From positions 12,580 to 34,182 of the forward strand of contig CAJTXZ010000026.1 in assembly GCA_910583725.1 (NCBI GenBank): a stretch of 21,603 nucleotides of DNA, given 5' to 3'. Below the pieces are notes generated by a model. The model had not been told where the DNA came from and did no database searches. It saw only the letters and a program-made list of their open reading frames with translations. The DNA is from an uncultured Vampirovibrio sp. (GTDB lineage Bacteria; Cyanobacteriota; Vampirovibrionia; Gastranaerophilales; Gastranaerophilaceae). This document shows positions 13,298 to 21,553 of this stretch, one piece after another. A program made the translations under genes and the position numbers. How positions within the stretch are numbered: the first letter of the stretch is position 1; the number at the start of each line of letters is the position of its first letter.

Positions 13298-14869
13298 TTA
13301 CGCTGCTTTTTTGGTTTGTTTTTTCTTATCATCTTCGCCGTTAGCTGTATTAGCTTTGTCGTCTGCTTTTTGGGCTTGTGCATCTTCTTTTTTCCTTGCA
13401 GCTTCAAGCTCTGAGTAGAATTTGCTTGCCTGATTTTCAGCCACAGTGCCTGCTGAATCGTCTAAAACCTTTATGTAATCTTCATTTGCGCCAAGCAACA
13501 TCCACTGATTTTGTAAACTTTGTCTTAATATATTTGCCTTGACGGTGTAGTTTGTGATGAATTCCATATGCGGCTGTAATTCTTCGCTCACGGCCTCTTC
13601 GCCGTTTTGAGCAGCTGCTTTTGTGTCATCTGTTGCACCAGAAGCGCCTGTTACTGTGCCATTTGCGCCAACATTAGCCTGTAGACCGTATGTTTTTGAG
13701 AGCCATTCCTGATCATCAAGCGTATTGTAGCCGTTTAACGCCTTTCCACCTGCATTTACGGTAAATGTACCAAGCAAATTCTGGTCAGTAACGCCGTTTC
13801 TGTCTGAATCCGCTCCTGAAATCAAGTCGTGAGTGCCGTTTTTGTCGTATGAACCTAAGTCAATCGTAAAGTCTGAGCCAAACATTTCGCCAATTTTATC
13901 AGCATTCATTAAATCTTTGCTGCCATTCATTGAAAGGCCTATGTTTGCGCTCTTTAATTCGGTTAAATCTACCTTGCCATCGCCTGATGTATCAAGCGCC
14001 TGCATTGATGCCCATTGATTATCAGCCCCTAAGAAATCTGATGTGGTGTCAAATGCGCCGTCCATCACAACAAAGTCAAATTTGTTGCCGTTTGCATCGC
14101 TGAAACCTATGGGGTCACAGCATTTTGCGGCTTCAGCTGCTTTTGCTTCTACCAGCTGTTCGTTTGCGGTTGCAATTTCTCTGTCAAATCCTTTTACTAT
14201 ATCTGCCATATTATTTAGTTTTGCTAAATGGTTGTCAATCAGCTTCATTTCTGTGTTTGCAACAAACATGCTTGCTACAACATCAGAGAGATTTGGCGCA
14301 AATTTGCCAACGGAAGAAGCCACGTTTTGCTGTAATTGCTCCTGGGTCATGCCCTTCCCGCCGGTTTTATTTGCGGCTACATATGCGGCCACATTGTCTG
14401 CTATTGCTGTTTTTACCTGCTCTTCATACTCTGTAACCTTTGCCTCTTGGGCTTTTGCAGCTTCTGTAATTTTTTCTTCAACATCTTTTGCTAATTTTTC
14501 AACCTGTTTTTCAATGGCTCCCATCATTTCAAGGGTTTCAGCCTTTTGCTGCTTTTTGTCGTCAATGTCTTGCTGAATTTCTGCAGCTGATCTGTTATCC
14601 TTATTTGTTGAATTTGATTTATCGGCAGATTGTGCTGCTGCGGCTGATTTTGTGTCTTCTGTCTTGTTTGAAGCGCTTGTGCCGCCTAGTTTTTCAATTT
14701 CAGCATCAGTTAGTCTTGCTGTAAATTTTTCACCGTTTGCTTCCTCAAAAAGGACTTCATTATTGCTGCCAATTGTAAATTTTGTTAAGCCGTCTGCTTT
14801 GCCGTTTCCCATACCGTTTTGTACTGCATAGCTTTGATATACACTGTTTATAGTAGAATTAATTGCCAT
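13298..14869 (-). CDS. Uncharacterised coiled-coil protein with an EF-hand loop
   Basis: I do not recognise a family for this 523-residue protein. Residues 1-60 form a small N-terminal region. Residues 60-95 are Ala/Ser/Lys low-complexity. Residues 95-150 and about 205-250 are predicted coiled coil, Ala/Lys/Glu-rich. A Cys-Cys pair follows at 250-251. The section 252-400 holds a canonical 12-residue EF-hand calcium loop DTSGDGKVDLTE (293-304) and a second Asp/Asn-rich turn DSDRNGVTD (354-362) that lacks the final Glu. The tail (485-523) is highly charged (KKKQTKKAA). No signal peptide is present, so surface location would need a non-Sec route. The start follows aaagga. It is divergent from the next coiled-coil protein, sharing a 324-bp promoter region. 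Confidence 0.55.
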   Translation of the reverse strand: MAINSTINSVYQSYAVQNGMGNGKADGLTKFTIGSNNEVLFEEANGEKFTARLTDAEIEKLGGTSASNKTEDTKSAAAAQSADKSNSTNKDNRSAAEIQQDIDDKKQQKAETLEMMGAIEKQVEKLAKDVEEKITEAAKAQEAKVTEYEEQVKTAIADNVAAYVAANKTGGKGMTQEQLQQNVASSVGKFAPNLSDVVASMFVANTEMKLIDNHLAKLNNMADIVKGFDREIATANEQLVEAKAAEAAKCCDPIGFSDANGNKFDFVVMDGAFDTTSDFLGADNQWASMQALDTSGDGKVDLTELKSANIGLSMNGSKDLMNADKIGEMFGSDFTIDLGSYDKNGTHDLISGADSDRNGVTDQNLLGTFTVNAGGKALNGYNTLDDQEWLSKTYGLQANVGANGTVTGASGATDDTKAAAQNGEEAVSEELQPHMEFITNYTVKANILRQSLQNQWMLLGANEDYIKVLDDSAGTVAENQASKFYSELEAARKKEDAQAQKADDKANTANGEDDKKKQTKKAA

Positions 14870-15193
14870 TTTTGAAATCCTTTCACTTCAAACTCTTTAC
14901 TCATTAATAAAAACAAATTAGTATATCAAATTTCAATATTCATTATATAATTTACAAAACTTTACAAAAAGCGAGAAAAATACTAAAAAACTTATCATAT
15001 CTTAATAATACTCGCTATATTTCTTCACCCGTCTTTACGCGTGGTATATATTTCATGCATATAATACGTAAAAATTATCCGTCCTATTTCACTCCAAACC
15101 TTTATTGTAACTTTTATTAAGAAGAATTAATGATATCTGGCAATAAATATTGTTTTCATGTTTTATTTTTATATATAAATATCAGGAGAATTT
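14870..15193. promoter_or_regulatory. Divergent promoter region between two coiled-coil protein genes
   Basis: On the minus strand TGaTATACT (14928 down to 14920) is an extended -10 box giving a leader of about 40 nt. On the plus strand ttgttt (15150-15155) and TATATA (15172-15177), 16 nt apart, precede the Shine-Dalgarno aggag. The middle is AT-rich with no further feature recognised. Confidence 0.5.
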
Positions 15194-16480
15194 ATGACGG
15201 TTAATTCTAATGCAATGCTGCCATTGGCGCCCCAAAACAACCAGCCTGTAAAGCAACATCTCCAAGTGCAAGCAGGACAAATAAAACCCCTGCAGACAAC
15301 ACAGGCGGCGGTGTCTAAAGATATGCCAAAACTTCAGGCTCAGCCAAAAAGCGACGTTGTAATGGTAAATAAAAAAGAGGCTGATAAAAAGACTGCTATT
15401 GCAGCAGGCATTGGCCTTTTAGCCGCAGTTGTAACAGGAATTGCGGCCTTTAGATTTGGAAAAACTAAAGCTGTGCCTGTTGTTGAGCAGGTGACAAATA
15501 CCGAAGTTGTGCAAAAAGCTGCCGAAACAACACAGGAGTTGCTTGAAAAGACCGTAGCTGATGCAAAAGAATTTCAAACAAAGGCGCAAACCGCTGCAGA
15601 AAAAACTAAAGAGTATACTGCCAAAGTTGAAGAAAAAATGACAAGCCTTAGGGATGAGGTTATTTCACTTTTTGATAAAATCAATGATAACGGCGAAATA
15701 GTTGTTGATGGCAAAACCGTTGCAAAAATTGAAGATTCATCCGAACGTTACTGCGGCCGTGCGGTAAAAACTCTAAAAGAATTTAATGATGACGGTACAA
15801 CATTAAAGCGCCAAAGCACATTTGTACATAGTTTTGTTGATGATGCATATAAGCCTCAATCGATAGAAGAATTTATAGATGCCACAAGGAATAAAGGTGT
15901 CTTCGATATTAGTTCCGGCAACATAAGTGAATATTTTGAGGGTATTCATTATATGGCTGATGATAAAATTGTTGCGGATAAATATACAGAGTTTTTTGGA
16001 ACTAAAGGCAGTATATGTTATGAAAATTGTGAAATACTTTCAGACAAACATAGCGAAGATGGCCTTGACCATATCCTTAAATATTCAAACATGATTGATT
16101 TAAATAAAGATGGCAAAATGAATGCATATGTTGAGAATTATAATAATGGCACTGCAAAGAAAACCATTGGCTTTTATGACATTTCTGAACAAATTTATGA
16201 TAATGCTGGAAACCCAATGTATTCTGAGACCGATGAGCCTATATTGAGGCATGTCCCAAGAATGCGTTATGCTGAGGATTATACAGATGGTACATACGGT
16301 CTTCTTGAAGGCTATGGGGATATACAAACTGTTTTTGATGAAAAGGAGAACATCGCAAGCAAAATATTAGAATTTGAAGACGGAAAACCTGTTGTTTTCG
16401 TTAAACAGGATATTTTAGGGGCCAGTGATAACGAGAAATCCGGCGTAATCTGGAAGGTGCTGCAAGAAGGGGCTGCATAA
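15194..16480 (+). CDS. Uncharacterised single-TM coiled-coil protein
   Basis: I recognise no family for this 428-residue protein. Residues 1-60 are Gln/Pro/Lys-rich and likely disordered. One hydrophobic helix (about 67-86, IAAGIGLLAAVVTGIAAF) between lysines is a probable membrane anchor. Residues 98-162 form a coiled coil full of Ala, Lys, Glu and Thr. The C-terminal part (165-428) is acidic, with turn-rich repeats of [YF]-x-[DE]-x-[DNG] type and an EF-hand-like DLNKDGKMN (302-310) lacking the usual position-12 Glu. A good Shine-Dalgarno (aggag) precedes the ATG. It is divergent from the EF-hand coiled-coil gene and ends 10 nt from the convergent TolC-like gene. A cell-envelope role is inference. 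Confidence 0.5.
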   Translation: MTVNSNAMLPLAPQNNQPVKQHLQVQAGQIKPLQTTQAAVSKDMPKLQAQPKSDVVMVNKKEADKKTAIAAGIGLLAAVVTGIAAFRFGKTKAVPVVEQVTNTEVVQKAAETTQELLEKTVADAKEFQTKAQTAAEKTKEYTAKVEEKMTSLRDEVISLFDKINDNGEIVVDGKTVAKIEDSSERYCGRAVKTLKEFNDDGTTLKRQSTFVHSFVDDAYKPQSIEEFIDATRNKGVFDISSGNISEYFEGIHYMADDKIVADKYTEFFGTKGSICYENCEILSDKHSEDGLDHILKYSNMIDLNKDGKMNAYVENYNNGTAKKTIGFYDISEQIYDNAGNPMYSETDEPILRHVPRMRYAEDYTDGTYGLLEGYGDIQTVFDEKENIASKILEFEDGKPVVFVKQDILGASDNEKSGVIWKVLQEGAA

Positions 16481-16490
16481 AGTTTTATGC

Positions 16491-17933
16491 CTATGGCTTA
16501 TAATTCTTCACAATATTATCATAAGAAATTGTGCCATTATCGTATAAAAGCTGAATTTGATTAATATTGTAGTCAACTATGGTACTTAAAAGTTCTATCC
16601 TTGCATTGTTTTTTATTGTCTGCGCCTGAATAACATCAATCAAAATTCCTTCGCCCGCATCCAGCCTTAATTCTGCAAGGGTAACACTGTCTGATGCGTA
16701 TTCTACCTGTTTTTTTGCTATTTCTATCCTTTCTTTTAAAATTTGTGCATTGTAATAATTTGCTATAATATTCTCTCTTATATCGCGTAAAAGCACTTCC
16801 AGTGAATGCATTTCGGCATCTATTTTGCTTTGAATGCTTTTGGCTTTTGTAATTGTGCCGACACCAAGTCTTGAACCTAACGGTATATCTAAATATCCGC
16901 CAACAACATTATTAGAGTATACGCCCACTCTTGCCGTTCCCTGAAACTGCCCCTGATACAAGAATCTTGGCTTTGGTACAAATTCTGTGTAAACCTTGTA
17001 TTTTTCCTGTTTCATTGATTTTATTACTGCTTCCTGCGTTTTGACATCATCCCTTGAAAACTCTGCTATTTTAAATAAATCATCCACACTAAGGCTTTCA
17101 TCCACTAAAACAAAGGGTTTTACTTCATCCTCAACAGGAAAAAGATGCGAATTAACTTCTATTCCCATCACATTTGATAATTTTGCTTGAAAGGTTCTAA
17201 AATTATTTAACGCTGCCATCAAATTTTGCTCTGCAAGTGCCTGTTCACTCTTTGACCTTACAACGTCAAATCTTGTTCCAAGCCCTGCCTCCATTAGTGT
17301 TTGGGTTAATTTTAACTGTGCCGTTCTTTCATACAGGTTCTTTAGCTGAATTTCGATGCTTATTTTTGCCCTTAATAATTCATAATAGCTTCTTGCGGTC
17401 TCTAATATAATTTCATCCTTTGTAAAATCAAGATTTTTAAGGTTTGCCCTTGCAGCCAGCTTTCTTGCTTTGGCTTCAAAAATTTGCTCTCCCCCCCTTG
17501 TTAAGTCATGGGTAACTTTAACAGCGCCTGAAATGGCCAATTCTTTAACGTCATCCGGCACAACTCCGCCAACAAGCACCTGGCCTTTATAATAAATTGT
17601 GTATCCTTCAAAAGTTACATCCGGCAAAAATTGCGCGAGCGCATTCCTGTAATCCCACTTTGAACTTACATAGTTTGAATTTGCAACCTTTATATTAAAA
17701 TTATTAAGTAAAGCCGTACCTATGCACTCATCCAGGCTTACAAATACAGGCTCTTCCTTAAAATGTTCTTTTATTTCTTCTTCAACATTTACCTTTGTAT
17801 CCTCCTTACACGCCTTGCAATAAGCATCAAAGCCTGAATTATTATCTTCCGTTATGCCTTTATGGGCATGTGCCTCTAAATTAAGGAGGCTCAGAATTAT
17901 TCCTAAAACAGCTGTTATTACCCATTTTTTCAT
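16491..17933 (-). CDS. TolC-family outer-membrane efflux protein
   Basis: This 480-residue protein is an outer-membrane channel component of tripartite efflux or type I secretion. It has a Sec signal peptide (MKKWVITAVLGIILSLLNLE, then AHA; likely cut after Ala23). Two tandem TolC repeats follow, each a long helix pair. Signs are SLDECIGTALLNNFNIKVAN, ARSYYELLRAKISIEIQLKN, EAGLGTRFDVVRSKSEQALA, and in the second half ENIIANYYNAQILKERIEIA and LRLDAGEGILIDVIQAQ. Between the signal peptide and the first helix lies a spacer of about 40 residues with a CxxC (Cys39, Cys42), which is unusual for the family. No membrane-fusion protein or pump lies next to it. No clear Shine-Dalgarno is seen. Confidence 0.85.
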   Translation of the reverse strand: MKKWVITAVLGIILSLLNLEAHAHKGITEDNNSGFDAYCKACKEDTKVNVEEEIKEHFKEEPVFVSLDECIGTALLNNFNIKVANSNYVSSKWDYRNALAQFLPDVTFEGYTIYYKGQVLVGGVVPDDVKELAISGAVKVTHDLTRGGEQIFEAKARKLAARANLKNLDFTKDEIILETARSYYELLRAKISIEIQLKNLYERTAQLKLTQTLMEAGLGTRFDVVRSKSEQALAEQNLMAALNNFRTFQAKLSNVMGIEVNSHLFPVEDEVKPFVLVDESLSVDDLFKIAEFSRDDVKTQEAVIKSMKQEKYKVYTEFVPKPRFLYQGQFQGTARVGVYSNNVVGGYLDIPLGSRLGVGTITKAKSIQSKIDAEMHSLEVLLRDIRENIIANYYNAQILKERIEIAKKQVEYASDSVTLAELRLDAGEGILIDVIQAQTIKNNARIELLSTIVDYNINQIQLLYDNGTISYDNIVKNYKP

Positions 17934-18052
17934 AACTAACAGGGTAGTAAAATTTTAATCAAAAAATAATACACTTGTTGGCGGATACTTTATTGGCTAA
18001 TGCTTTTGTGATATTCTTTTTATGACAGCAATTATTATTTGAGAGGAAAAAA

Positions 18053-20662
18053 ATGACATCTGATATTGCAAATTTACCCACAAAATACGAGGCGAGAGAA
18101 ACAGAGAATGCTATTTATAAATTCTGGGAGGATAATTCCTTTTTAAAGGCTGATAACACTTCAAAGAAACCGCCGTATTCAATAGTCATCCCTCCGCCAA
18201 ATGTTACAGGTATTTTGCATATGGGCCATGCGCTTGATGAAACCCTGCAGGATATTTTAACAAGATATCACAGAATGAAAGGCTATGAGGCCCTTTGGCT
18301 GCCGGGATGTGACCATGCAGGTATTGCAACACAGAATGTTGTTGAAAAACAACTTGCAAAAGAAGGTAAAAACAGGCATGAACTTGGCCGCGAAAAGTTT
18401 TTAGAAATCACCTGGGAGTGGGCAAATAAGCACAAAGACAGGATTTTAGAGCAATGTAAACTTTTAGGTGCCAGCTTTGATTTTTCAAGAAAACGCTTTA
18501 CCCTCGATGAAGGCTGCTCAAAGGCAGTAAAAAAAGTTTTTGTTGACCTTTATAATAAGGGGCTTATTTATAAGGGCTCATATATTGTAAACTGGTGCCC
18601 AAGATGTCAAAGCGCCATTTCTGATATTGAAACAGAATATGAAACAGAAGATGGAAATTTGTGGGAAATATCATACCCACTAAAGGATGAAATGGGTGCG
18701 ATTGTAATTGCCACAACTCGCCCGGAGACTATGTTTGGAGATGTTGCAGTTGCTGTTAATCCTAATGATTTTAAGTATAAAGATTTAATCGGTAAAAAAT
18801 GCGTAATTCCTTTGACAGGAAGAGAAATTCCGATTATTGCGGATGAATATGTTGATAAATCTTTTGGTACGGGTGCTTTGAAGATTACACCAGCCCATGA
18901 CCCTAATGACTTTGAGGTTGGCCGCCGTCATAATCTGCCCTTTATAAAAGTTATTGATGAAGAAGGCAAAATGATTGCAAGACAAGAGGTTCACCCTGAA
19001 CTTCACGGCAAAGACAGATATGATGCTAGAGAACGCACAATAAGAATGCTAAAAGCCCATGAGGTACTTGTTCGAATAACCCCGCATGAGCACAATGTAG
19101 GAAAATGCCAAAGATGTAACACAACAATTGAACCATTATTATCAGAACAGTGGTTTGTAAAGATGGAACCCCTTGCAAAACCTGCAATTGAGGCTGTTAA
19201 AAATGGTTCAATTCAATTTGTACCTAAACGTTGGGAAAAGAACTACCTTATGTGGATGGAAAACATCCGCGACTGGTGTATTTCAAGACAATTATGGTGG
19301 GGCCATCAAATCCCTGCATATTATCACAAAAAAACCGGTGAAATGGTTGTGGCTACTGAAAATCCTGACCCTGAAAACTATACGCAGGATACGGATGTAC
19401 TTGATACTTGGTTTTCAAGCGGTTTATGGCCTTTTTCAACAATGGGCTGGCCTGATACCGACAGTGCTGATTTTAAGAAGTTCTATCCGACATCAACTCT
19501 TGTAACAGGTTTTGACATTATATTCTTCTGGGTTGCAAGAATGATAACTATGGGTCTTGAATTTACAGGTAAACCGCCATTTTCAACCGTTTATATCCAT
19601 GGACTTATAAGGGATGAAAACGGTCAAAAAATGTCAAAATCTAAGGGTAACACCATTGACCCTGTTGAAATAATTGAAAAATATGGCTGTGATGCTCTGA
19701 GATTTACCCTTGCAAGCCTTTGCACCTATGGCGGACAGGATATTAAGCTTTCTGACGAGCGGTTTGAATATGGAAGAAATTTTGCAAACAAAATCTGGAA
19801 TGCTTCCCGTTTTGTTCTTATGAACCTGACAAAATCAGCCGATGAACTTAATCTTGATTTAAATAACCTTTCAAACGCTGATAAATGGATTTTAAATGAA
19901 CTTAACAATACCGTTAAGCTTGTAAATGAAAATATTCAAAACTATAGAATAGGCGAAGTAGCCTCAATATTATATGATTTCTTTTGGAATTCCTACTGTG
20001 ACTGGTATGTAGAACTTTCAAAGATAGAAAAAAATGAAGCCGTCCTTGTTTATGTTTTGGATAAATTCTTAAAGCTGCTTCATCCTGTAATGCCTCACAT
20101 TACAGAAAAAATCTGGCAGCTTATCCCGCAAAATAAAGATACTAAAGCTATTATGCTCTCAAGTTTTCCCGAATATGACACAAAATTTGAATTCAAGGAA
20201 GCAAAAGAGCAAATTGAGGCACTATTTGAGGCTGTCCGTTCTCTTAGAAACATAAGAAGCGAATTTAACGTTATCCCGGGTGCTAAAATTAACATTCAGA
20301 TAATCAATGGCGAAAGACTCTTTAGCGGAGTAACGGAATATCTAAAACGCCTTGCAAAGGTTGAAAATATCGAATTTTTAGACGCTGCACCCCTTAATAA
20401 TCAGGCAGCAAGCGTTGTTGTGGCAGATACAAAAATTCTTGTCCCTTTAAAAGGTGTAATTAATATTGAAGAAGAAATCGCAAGACAAAATAAAAAGCTG
20501 CAAAAGCTTGAGGGCGAACTTAAATCTCTTGAAGCCAGAATGAACAATCAAAAATTTGTTTCATCTGCGCCGGCGTATGTTGTAGAGGCAACCAAAGCAA
20601 GGATTGAAGAAATAAAACTTGCAGAAGGCAAAATAAAAGAATTAATTTCAAACTTCAAGTAA
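18053..20662 (+). CDS. valS: Valyl-tRNA synthetase
   Basis: This 869-residue class I aminoacyl-tRNA synthetase charges tRNA-Val. The HIGH signature is HMGH at 56-59 in PPPNVTGILHMGHALD, and the KMSKS loop is at 526-530. The connective editing domain, which hydrolyses mischarged Thr-tRNA-Val, is present (TTRPETMFGDVAVAV; GTGALKITPAHDPNDFEVG). The anticodon-binding domain follows, and the C-terminal coiled-coil arm typical of ValS (IEEEIARQNKKLQKLEGELK) occupies about the last 65 residues. Length and motifs are complete. The Shine-Dalgarno gagagga precedes ATG 18053. The 119-bp upstream spacer is too short for a T-box riboswitch and none is visible. It is a single-gene unit ending in a strong terminator. 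Confidence 0.98.
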   Translation: MTSDIANLPTKYEARETENAIYKFWEDNSFLKADNTSKKPPYSIVIPPPNVTGILHMGHALDETLQDILTRYHRMKGYEALWLPGCDHAGIATQNVVEKQLAKEGKNRHELGREKFLEITWEWANKHKDRILEQCKLLGASFDFSRKRFTLDEGCSKAVKKVFVDLYNKGLIYKGSYIVNWCPRCQSAISDIETEYETEDGNLWEISYPLKDEMGAIVIATTRPETMFGDVAVAVNPNDFKYKDLIGKKCVIPLTGREIPIIADEYVDKSFGTGALKITPAHDPNDFEVGRRHNLPFIKVIDEEGKMIARQEVHPELHGKDRYDARERTIRMLKAHEVLVRITPHEHNVGKCQRCNTTIEPLLSEQWFVKMEPLAKPAIEAVKNGSIQFVPKRWEKNYLMWMENIRDWCISRQLWWGHQIPAYYHKKTGEMVVATENPDPENYTQDTDVLDTWFSSGLWPFSTMGWPDTDSADFKKFYPTSTLVTGFDIIFFWVARMITMGLEFTGKPPFSTVYIHGLIRDENGQKMSKSKGNTIDPVEIIEKYGCDALRFTLASLCTYGGQDIKLSDERFEYGRNFANKIWNASRFVLMNLTKSADELNLDLNNLSNADKWILNELNNTVKLVNENIQNYRIGEVASILYDFFWNSYCDWYVELSKIEKNEAVLVYVLDKFLKLLHPVMPHITEKIWQLIPQNKDTKAIMLSSFPEYDTKFEFKEAKEQIEALFEAVRSLRNIRSEFNVIPGAKINIQIINGERLFSGVTEYLKRLAKVENIEFLDAAPLNNQAASVVVADTKILVPLKGVINIEEEIARQNKKLQKLEGELKSLEARMNNQKFVSSAPAYVVEATKARIEEIKLAEGKIKELISNFK

Positions 20663-20714
20663 AATTACACCGGCAAAATCTGCCGATGTGTGCCGAATCT
20701 AATGCTTTATTTTT

Positions 20715-20746
20715 AAAAGTCCCTAGGATAAGTCTTAGGGACTTTT
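20715..20746 (+). terminator. Terminator of valS (bidirectional)
   Basis: An 11-bp stem aaaagtcccta (20715-20725) / tagggactttt (20736-20746) has a 10-nt loop and flanking A and T runs. It lies between the convergent valS and the small Cys-rich protein gene and can serve both. Confidence 0.9.
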
Positions 20747-20773
20747 TAGCTTCTTATGCCTTATCTGTTAAGT

Positions 20774-21229
20774 TTATCTGCAATTTTTTGCAATAAGTTT
20801 TTTCAGGCTGCGCCTGTATTTTTTCTTGTTCTTTTTAATGAATTTGTGCTCAGAATCTTCATCTGTGCATATTTCAAACGTCAAATCATCCAAAAAACTG
20901 TCATATTCTTCCATTGCAATCTCTGTCAGGTTTCTTATATCTTTTTTGGCTTGTTTCTCGCACCCGTCATTTACGCCATCTGTTAGCGCCCGACAACGGC
21001 ACTCATATTCATAATCAATAGCTTTAAATTTTATTGAATATGCATTAAAAATTATGTCAAAAATTTCACGCCTTTTGCAATCAGGATTAAGATATTCAAC
21101 AAGTTGTCCGTAATTTTCCCTGAAAAATTCATCAAATAGGCAATTGCACCCGCATATATTATTTGAATATGCAGGCTGAAATATTATAAGAAGGCCAAGT
21201 AGAGCTATTATTTTTATATTTTTAATCAT
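20774..21229 (-). CDS. Small secreted cysteine-rich protein, function unknown
   Basis: This 151-residue protein has a clear Sec signal peptide (MIKNIKIIALLGLLIIFQPA, then YSN; cut near residue 22). The mature part holds nine cysteines: 26, 28, 30 in ICGCNC, then 51, 77, 79, 90, 121 and 150. The CxCxC and CxC spacings suggest disulfides or metal binding in the periplasm or outside the cell. The last 25 residues are strongly basic (KKNKKKYRRSLKKLIAKNC). No Shine-Dalgarno is obvious. No family is recognised. It shares the terminator region with the convergent valS. Confidence 0.6.
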   Translation of the reverse strand: MIKNIKIIALLGLLIIFQPAYSNNICGCNCLFDEFFRENYGQLVEYLNPDCKRREIFDIIFNAYSIKFKAIDYEYECRCRALTDGVNDGCEKQAKKDIRNLTEIAMEEYDSFLDDLTFEICTDEDSEHKFIKKNKKKYRRSLKKLIAKNCR

Positions 21230-21308
21230 AAAAAGAACGCTAACACTGATGTTTATTAAAAAATATTACCCTTTTGGGTTAGATTTTGGGATAATTTTAA
21301 AAATACTA

Positions 21309-21337
21309 TTGACGTCTGATTATGTTCTTGTTATTCT
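21309..21337 (+). promoter_or_regulatory. Strong promoter for the tRNA-Lys repeat region
   Basis: A -35 box TTGACG (21309-21314) and a -10 box TATTCT (21332-21337) are separated by an ideal 17 nt. The predicted start near 21344 lies just before the first tRNA-derived element, so both elements would be carried in the 5' leader of the tRNA-Lys precursor. Confidence 0.7.
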
Positions 21338-21360
21338 TATCTAGTAAATAAAAAACATTT

Positions 21361-21553
21361 GCGCTTGCAGTTTAGCCTTGGTGAAGCTCGCTGAACCAAC
21401 AAAATATAAAGCACATGCTCTACCTGCTAAACATCAAGATAACAATAGAATATTTTGCGCTTGTAGCTCAGCCTTGGTGAAGCTCGCTGAACCAACAAAA
21501 TATAAAGCACATGCTCTACCTGCTGAGAGATAAGACCAAACAATTAAACATTT
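21361..21553 (+). repeat. Two tRNA-Lys-derived hairpin elements in tandem
   Basis: Elements start at 21361 and 21457, and the true tRNA starts at 21554 (periods 96 and 97). Each begins with the tRNA 5' acceptor strand gcgcttg and the left D-arm, then switches into a shared insert. The insert holds a hairpin ttggt..accaa and runs into an inverted D-arm segment tgctctacctgct. The core (21374-21428 and 21470-21524) is identical over 55 nt. The outer stem pairs tttagc with gctaaa in the first element and ctcagc with gctgag in the second, so substitutions are compensated. The inverted part of the second element (21512-21527) is a perfect 16-nt complement of tRNA-Lys 21564-21579. Confidence 0.88.

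Noticed and set aside
14043..14576. Plus-strand open frame of 177 codons antisense to the EF-hand coiled-coil gene
   Set aside because: It is Ser/Ala/Phe-rich as expected for the complement of Ala/Lys/Glu codons, and lacks a Shine-Dalgarno. The minus frame has a good start site and a true EF-hand loop.
17934..18052. T-box riboswitch before valS
   Set aside because: The spacer is only 119 bp, with no T-box consensus, specifier stem or antiterminator visible.
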